Below, in pieces: positions 59,756-64,000 of a DNA stretch of 64,000 nt. The notes under the pieces are model-generated. The model had not been told where the DNA came from. It saw only the letters and a list, made by a program, of their open reading frames with translations, and did no database searches. This DNA comes from Bdellovibrionales bacterium GWA1_52_35 (GTDB lineage: Bacteria > Bdellovibrionota > UBA1018), in contig MEPO01000035.1 of the NCBI GenBank assembly GCA_001769805.1, positions 16,868-80,867 of the forward strand, in the 5' to 3' direction. Numbering within the stretch: position 1 is the stretch's first letter; each line of letters starts with the position of its first letter. The translations under genes and the position numbers were made by a program.

Positions 59756-59798
59756 TGCACACTGTGCATAAATAATACATTTAGGTGTTGATTATCAA
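59756..59798 (-). promoter_or_regulatory. Promoter with a TGCACA-C-TGTGCA palindrome, for the gene starting at 59728
   Basis: On the minus strand TTGATA (59793-59798) and TATTAT (59772-59777) are separated by 15 bp. A perfect 13-bp palindrome at 59756-59768 lies just downstream of the -10, where a bound repressor would block transcription. Confidence 0.55.
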
Positions 59799-59841
59799 GG
59801 GCTTTCTGCCTAGAAGTAAAAAAAAGCCCACACCTCGAAGC

Positions 59842-60189
59842 CCACTGCGCTAACAGTGGAAGGCATGAGCCCAACGAATGAACGTTGTTGGACTCCTAAT
59901 ACCTCAACTTGCTGACAGGCGTGAGCGAAAACTCATCCACCGCCGCGCAACGGCAAGGAGGCTCTTATGCTTACGATCGACTGGTCACTTCCCTGGTCAC
60001 CCAGACCGCACACTACCTGACAACGAGACTGACCTGCGGGCTACCCGCATTTTCTAATCTTTTCAGCTTGCTGGCTCCTTGCTTCTTGCCAAGGCACTTA
60101 CCGACCCCGCCCCCTCAACCATAAGGTTTTGTGGACGGGGTCGGTAAGACGAATCAAGGACCAAACTGAAAGGAAAATGCGGGTAGCCC
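59842..60189 (+). other. Structured non-coding region with nested inverted repeats (possible origin, oriT or leader)
   Basis: Four inverted repeats occupy this gap: CCACTG/CAGTGG at 59842-59859; GAG-CCAAC/GTTGG-CTC at 59867-59895; a 17-bp perfect pair GGGCTACCCGCATTTTC (60038-60054) with its complement at 60173-60189; and inside it a 13-bp perfect pair CTTACCGACCCCG (60097-60109) and CGGGGTCGGTAAG (60136-60148) whose loop holds AACC-ATAA-GGTT. CTGGTCAC occurs twice at 59981 and 59993. No convincing gene is present. It leads directly into the replication-relaxation gene. Confidence 0.7.
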
Positions 60190-60212
60190 TGAAATTAAGA
60201 GGGGAGGAATAA

Positions 60213-60896
60213 ATGAAACTCATACTACAAAAACGGGACACCGAAATCCTGGGGCTTGCCTACGAGCACCAGTTCATCCTGACGGAGCACATGGAGCGAT
60301 GCTTTGCGGGCGCTTGCTATCGGGTTGCAAGGAAGCGGATTAAGCGACTCTGCGATGAGGGCTTCTTACGTCAGGATGGAACCATGCTCGGACGGCAGCC
60401 CACCTACCGGGTCACGCCTGAGGGCGCGAGGATCGCTCTCCAGAATGGAGCGGCTCCAGTCGGGCAAGTGAAGACACTGAATCTTTCGACTCTGACCCAC
60501 GACAGCATGGTCCTGGGTGTACGCCAAAGGCTCGAGGCTCTTTGGACCGGCAGGTTTACTTGCGAGCGGGCACTGAAGGAATCCGAGTACCAGGAGGTGC
60601 CCGATGGGATCTTTACCTTCAAGTCCTCTCGCGCCGTAGCCGTCGAAGTCGAGTTGTCTGATAAAGGGAGAACCCGGTTCGGTAAGCTCCTGAAGCGATG
60701 GGACGCCGTGAACTCCATCAATCTAGTCCTCTATGTCACCCAGCCGACATTCTTTGAAACCTTGAAGCGCTACGTCTCCGAAGGTGGAATCAGTAAGCCA
60801 GTCGGAGTTGTCCTTTGGGGTGACCTGGTCAAGGGGGCTCCACCTTTGTGGACTCCGCGCGGAGAGCTTGGACTTTTTGATCAGAGGGAATTCTAA
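60213..60896 (+). CDS. Replication-relaxation family protein
   Basis: 227 residues from ATG 60213 with GGGGAGGA upstream. KRDTEILGLAYEHQFILTEHMERCFAG, RKRIKRLCDEGFLRQ and THDSMVLGVRQRLEAL match the Replic_Relax family, a winged-helix protein found on plasmids and integrative elements and thought to help melt DNA or assist relaxase. A nuclease-like middle (VAVEVELSDKGRTRF, an E-x-E and K) is visible. It is the first gene of the overlapping mobile operon (TAATG with the next). Confidence 0.85.
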   Translation: MKLILQKRDTEILGLAYEHQFILTEHMERCFAGACYRVARKRIKRLCDEGFLRQDGTMLGRQPTYRVTPEGARIALQNGAAPVGQVKTLNLSTLTHDSMVLGVRQRLEALWTGRFTCERALKESEYQEVPDGIFTFKSSRAVAVEVELSDKGRTRFGKLLKRWDAVNSINLVLYVTQPTFFETLKRYVSEGGISKPVGVVLWGDLVKGAPPLWTPRGELGLFDQREF

Positions 60897-62416
60897 TGAG
60901 TCCCCTTCGAAGTACTGGCACATCGGACGAACTCAAAATCATATTCGGAATCTTGCTTTGGGTCGTCGGGCCTTTGTTCTTCCAAACGATTCGCAAGCTC
61001 CATCCGCTTAAAGCAGTTTGGGAAATGATGAGACTTATCCGAATGCCTGCTCGCCGTAGGCCGGGGGTCAGGATTGGAGAAGCGCAAATCCCTGACGAGG
61101 CGAGGCTGAGGCATACCCATATCGTCGGAGCGACTGGGACTGGTAAAACAGTCTTGATCGAGCAGCTCATCTTCTCTGATCTGAGGCGCGGAGCCGGCGC
61201 TCTCATTATTGATCCGAAGGGGGAGCGGACCTTCTATGAAGAGGTCAAAAGGTACTGCATCGAAATCGGAAGAGGGGATGACCTCTATTTACTATCGGCC
61301 ACCTTTCCCGAAGAGAGTGCGATCTGGAATCCTTGCGGCTTGGGGAATGTCTCTGAACTCCAGACCAAGTTCTATAATTCCGCGATCTACAACGAACCCC
61401 ATTACGCCAAAGCTTGCGAGTACGGCTTGCTTACAGCTTTTGGCGAGTTAACCAAGAAGTACAAAGATGGTTTTACCATCCAAGAGCTACTGGCCGAACT
61501 CAAACGCCTCGAAGAGAGTGACCGGAAGAACATCGTTACCGGCCTCTTCTTTGATTTGAACAACCTTGCCCACGGCGAATGGGAACCCATCCTGGCTTGC
61601 GGCTCGCGCGCGAAATCGGTGCGTGCGCGCTCGATCAGTATTCTGGATGTGGTGACCCAGAACAAAATCCTCTTTGTGGATCTTCCGACTGAAGGCAAAC
61701 GTGTTCAGAGTTCCAGGATTGGCCGACTCCTGACCCAGGAGATTCTACTCATCTCCGGAATGCGCAAACGTAATCCCGAGTTGATCGGGAGCTGTCCATT
61801 CTCTGTTTACATCGACGAGTTCGATGCTTTTGCCACTGAGAGCTTTGCGACCTTCTTGAATAAGGGCAGGTCTTCTGGGTTCATGATCCACCTGGCGCAT
61901 CAGACATTGTCTGACCTGAATCTGATCAGTAAGGAATTCTCGGGTCAGATCATGGGCAACTGTAATGTGCGCTTTATCTTCCGCCAAGACGATCCAGATG
62001 ATGCCGAGAGATGGGCACGCTTCATCGGTACGCACACAGTGGTGAAAGAGACCTACCGCACATCGGGAGGATTACAGACCGGCGAGTCTTCCAATCGTGA
62101 AGCGCAGGAATTCCTCATTTCACCGGACGTGATCAAAAGTCTACCGACGGGCACGTGTGTATTTAGCTGTAAGACCGAAGCCACATCCAAATTGATCCAA
62201 GTTCCGTATGTCCCAAGGGTGCGCGCAGCGACTCAGTCAATGACCCCGTACCCTGTAGCCGTTCAGCGGGGCTTAGGTGTGCGCGAGCTGAAGTCGCTCA
62301 ATCGCCCCAATCGCATAGCCGCGGTGGAACTCGACTCGGTGTCAGAACAAAAAGTCCAAGGAGATTGGGGTATTTTCGAAAAGAGACTGACCAGCCACAA
62401 GGAGGGAAATGTATGA
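60896..62416 (+). CDS. VirD4/TraD-like type IV coupling ATPase
   Basis: 506 residues. One N-terminal helix (LKIIFGILLWVVGPLFFQTI), then HIVGATGTGKTVLIEQLI (Walker A), ALIIDPKGE, SVYIDEFDAFA (Walker B), FLNKGRSSGFMIHLAHQTL and a C-terminal TraM-recognition-like part. These hexameric ATPases bring the relaxase-DNA complex to a conjugation channel. No channel genes are present, so the element is probably mobilised by another one, or the rest lies beyond the window. Overlaps both neighbours. Confidence 0.9.
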   Translation: MSPLRSTGTSDELKIIFGILLWVVGPLFFQTIRKLHPLKAVWEMMRLIRMPARRRPGVRIGEAQIPDEARLRHTHIVGATGTGKTVLIEQLIFSDLRRGAGALIIDPKGERTFYEEVKRYCIEIGRGDDLYLLSATFPEESAIWNPCGLGNVSELQTKFYNSAIYNEPHYAKACEYGLLTAFGELTKKYKDGFTIQELLAELKRLEESDRKNIVTGLFFDLNNLAHGEWEPILACGSRAKSVRARSISILDVVTQNKILFVDLPTEGKRVQSSRIGRLLTQEILLISGMRKRNPELIGSCPFSVYIDEFDAFATESFATFLNKGRSSGFMIHLAHQTLSDLNLISKEFSGQIMGNCNVRFIFRQDDPDDAERWARFIGTHTVVKETYRTSGGLQTGESSNREAQEFLISPDVIKSLPTGTCVFSCKTEATSKLIQVPYVPRVRAATQSMTPYPVAVQRGLGVRELKSLNRPNRIAAVELDSVSEQKVQGDWGIFEKRLTSHKEGNV

Positions 62417-62643
62417 GCTTGCCAGACATTCCATCAAAAGATAATAACCCGCCTTGTCATCAGTTCTTTGAAAACCAGCTCATAAGCTACAAACAAGCTG
62501 CTCAGTACCTCTCGGTCTGCGAGTCGTATCTTCGCCGGCTCAAGACAAGGAATTTGATTCCATTTGTCTTAGTAGGTGATCGTGCGGTTCGCTTTCGCGT
62601 CAGCTCTCTCAACCAATGGGTCGAGGAAAGAGAAGTAAAGTGA
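62413..62643 (+). CDS. Excisionase-like helix-turn-helix protein
   Basis: 76 residues from ATG 62413, overlapping the ATPase stop (ATGA). LISYKQAAQYLSVCESYLRRLKTRNLIPFVLVGDRAVRFRVSSLNQWVEER is an HTH_17 domain like Xis proteins that direct integrase towards excision. It overlaps the integrase gene by 28 bp, the usual position for an excisionase. Confidence 0.88.
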   Translation: MSLPDIPSKDNNPPCHQFFENQLISYKQAAQYLSVCESYLRRLKTRNLIPFVLVGDRAVRFRVSSLNQWVEEREVK

Positions 62644-63872
62644 CCGAGAAAAGAAAAAGAAGACTAGAGAAACTCACAGACTGCCCCGGAGTGTTCCGGA
62701 TTCTGCTTTGGAATGAAAAACTCCAGCAATGGGTCGAGCCCAGCCTGGGGATGCGATTCAGATCCTTCCGAACGATGATGGATGCAAATGGCAAACGCAA
62801 GCGGGTGAGTCAGTACTTTGAGACCAAGGCACAGGCAAAAGTTTTTTACCTGCGCTCACAGGTTCAAGGGCAATTTCCCAAGCTGCCGGAGAAATCCAAA
62901 ACCGAACAGGGAATGCTCTTTGGTGAAGTCGTGAAGATCTGGCAAGACGTCTGGCTGCCCAGCAAGAACGTGTCGACTCAGATTCGTTATCAATCCTACC
63001 TGCAACACTTCCGGATGTTCTGGAGTATGCCGGTGGAAAAGATCAGCCCGAGTGACATTGATCTCTGGATTGCAGAAATCCGTAACCCGGAATATCTCGC
63101 CAAAGGACACTCCACACGCTGCGACTATAAACATGAGTTCAGCGTTTTGCGTGGGATCTTGAATTTTTATACTTCAAGATACAACCGAAACTACCGGTTG
63201 CCCTTTCTGAAAGACCACAAGCCCATGCTGAAGGTGCGGGAGAAAATGAAAATCTCCAAGGACCTGACCGTTGTGGAATTTCAGCTCTTCATGGATTCAC
63301 TCAAGAAAGTCTGTGTCGAATATGATTGCGAGGTCATTTATTACCTCGCCTTCATGCAATACGCGACTTACTGCCGGGTGCAGGAGTCTGCAGCCCTTCA
63401 CTTTGAGGACTTCGACTTCGGTAGAAACCGCATCACCATCAATAAAAAAATCCAATGGCTCAGAGTCAGAGGATTGGAACCAAGATTGGTGGACGGAGCC
63501 AAAGCGAATGGCGGGAAAGTTATTCCGATGGGAGAACTTGCCGGCCGGGTCTTTAAAGAATGGGTGCTCAAATCAGGTGTGCGAAAGGGCTTACTCTTCT
63601 CGATAGATGGCGAAATGCTTTCTTATCGACAGATCGAGTACCGATACACACAAGCGCTTCAACGTGCGAATTTGCCCTTCCGGGCAACTCACTTATTACG
63701 TCATGCCTCCCTTACGGAGTTCTATGATCATAGTAAGGATCTGCTTCTGACTGCCAAAATGGCCGGGCAGAGAGATGTAAGGTCCACGATGAAGTACACC
63801 AAGGTGAGAGATGAGAACGTGATTCGGACCCAAAAACAGATGGACGAGAAGCTCGTCGGTCTGCGGATCTGA
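62616..63872 (+). CDS. Tyrosine-type site-specific integrase
   Basis: 418 residues from ATG 62616. An N-terminal arm-binding-like part is followed by a core-binding domain (LFGEVVKIWQDVWLPSKNVSTQIRYQSYLQHF) and a catalytic domain with Arg in ATYCRVQESAALHF, His-x-x-Arg in ATHLLRHASLTEF, and the nucleophile Tyr in GQRDVRSTMKYTKV. It would insert and excise the element by recombination at att sites, with the preceding HTH protein as directionality factor. No att pair is identifiable in the window. Confidence 0.93.
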   Translation: MGRGKRSKVTEKRKRRLEKLTDCPGVFRILLWNEKLQQWVEPSLGMRFRSFRTMMDANGKRKRVSQYFETKAQAKVFYLRSQVQGQFPKLPEKSKTEQGMLFGEVVKIWQDVWLPSKNVSTQIRYQSYLQHFRMFWSMPVEKISPSDIDLWIAEIRNPEYLAKGHSTRCDYKHEFSVLRGILNFYTSRYNRNYRLPFLKDHKPMLKVREKMKISKDLTVVEFQLFMDSLKKVCVEYDCEVIYYLAFMQYATYCRVQESAALHFEDFDFGRNRITINKKIQWLRVRGLEPRLVDGAKANGGKVIPMGELAGRVFKEWVLKSGVRKGLLFSIDGEMLSYRQIEYRYTQALQRANLPFRATHLLRHASLTEFYDHSKDLLLTAKMAGQRDVRSTMKYTKVRDENVIRTQKQMDEKLVGLRI

Positions 63873-63989
63873 ATTACGCTAAAAAGTGCTCTCCACGTGC
63901 TCTCAAATGGGCTCTACGTAATTAAAGGGGGCACAGAGGTCCTGCGTTAAGATTGGGTTACCACACTCAACTTGACGAAAGGAGCCCCC
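63873..63989 (+). other. Gap after the integrase, with GCTCT/ACGT repeats; possible att region
   Basis: TGCTCTCCACGTGCTCTC and GGGCTCTACGT form imperfect direct repeats at about 63,889-63,918. This is where an attachment site would be expected next to an integrase, but no second copy is seen elsewhere in the window. GAAAGGAGC near 63,978 is a ribosome-binding site for the gene at the edge. Confidence 0.35.
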
Positions 63990-64000
63990 ATGCCTGGGCT
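63990..64000 (+). CDS. Start of a gene cut by the window edge
   Basis: ATG CCT GGG CT at the edge, with AAAGGAG about eight bases upstream. Only three codons are visible, so no product can be suggested. Confidence 0.45.

Noticed and set aside
59909..60124. A 71-residue ORF in the structured region
   Set aside because: It spans two arms of the inverted repeats, has no ribosome-binding site and ends in a proline-rich run without pattern.
1..64000. tRNA, tmRNA or rRNA genes
   Set aside because: I looked for cloverleaf-like GGTTCRANYCC segments and conserved rRNA stretches and saw none; an automated scan was not possible.

Overview
The window is chromosomal DNA from a Gram-negative bacterium. 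It encodes an RND pump, an outer-membrane barrel protein, lipoproteins, and a molybdenum hydroxylase whose FAD subunit carries an inserted GltD-like module, a design I associate with delta-proteobacterial and related lineages. I cannot name the species. A Bdellovibrionota or deltaproteobacterial-type host is a guess from this gene mix. I see no rRNA, tRNA, CRISPR array or intact insertion sequence.

Region 1 (1-22,014) is core-like, dense and G+C-richer. It has the end of a xanthine-dehydrogenase-type enzyme, a DEAD-box helicase overlapping an FtsJ/RlmM-type methyltransferase gene, an orphan RND transporter and a divergent membrane protein. Its centrepiece is an eight-gene operon (9,482-21,266): an MFS transporter, two PaaK-like adenylating enzymes, a LuxE-like acyl-protein synthetase, a LuxC-like acyl-CoA reductase fused to a third PaaK-like domain, a HATPase-GNAT protein, a Cache-HAMP-SpoIIE phosphatase-HATPase sensor and a STAS protein. 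It reads as a carboxylic-acid activation and reduction pathway with an exporter, co-transcribed with a complete RsbU/W/V-type partner-switching circuit. There is no luciferase, LuxD, acyl carrier protein or sigma factor beside it.

Region 2 (about 22,100-58,900) is an accessory island, visibly more A/T-rich, built from modules. A non-coding repeat of about 107 bp, or parts of it, occurs at least seven times, always in the same orientation, and separates the modules: a Fic protein with four 23-bp-spaced iterons; a long toxin-antitoxin block (HipT with a HipS-HipB fusion, AbiE, two AbiEi_2-type regulators, wHTH with nucleotidyltransferase); a lipoprotein with an outer-membrane barrel; two frameshifted metallophosphoesterases and an AlbA_2/Schlafen-like protein; an operon of cold-shock/coiled-coil, DUF4258-like, HIRAN and RHH proteins; a type I restriction-modification system; a DUF262-AlbA_2 fusion; and a coiled-coil membrane protein with a PD-(D/E)XK nuclease. 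Several TA-like pairs keep an intact regulator beside a broken effector.

Region 3 (about 58,900-64,000) is a mobile-element module: an HTH-like regulator, a 350-bp non-coding stretch of nested inverted repeats, then overlapping genes for a replication-relaxation protein, a VirD4/TraD-like coupling ATPase, an excisionase and a tyrosine integrase. No relaxase is visible. The start of another gene lies at the right edge.
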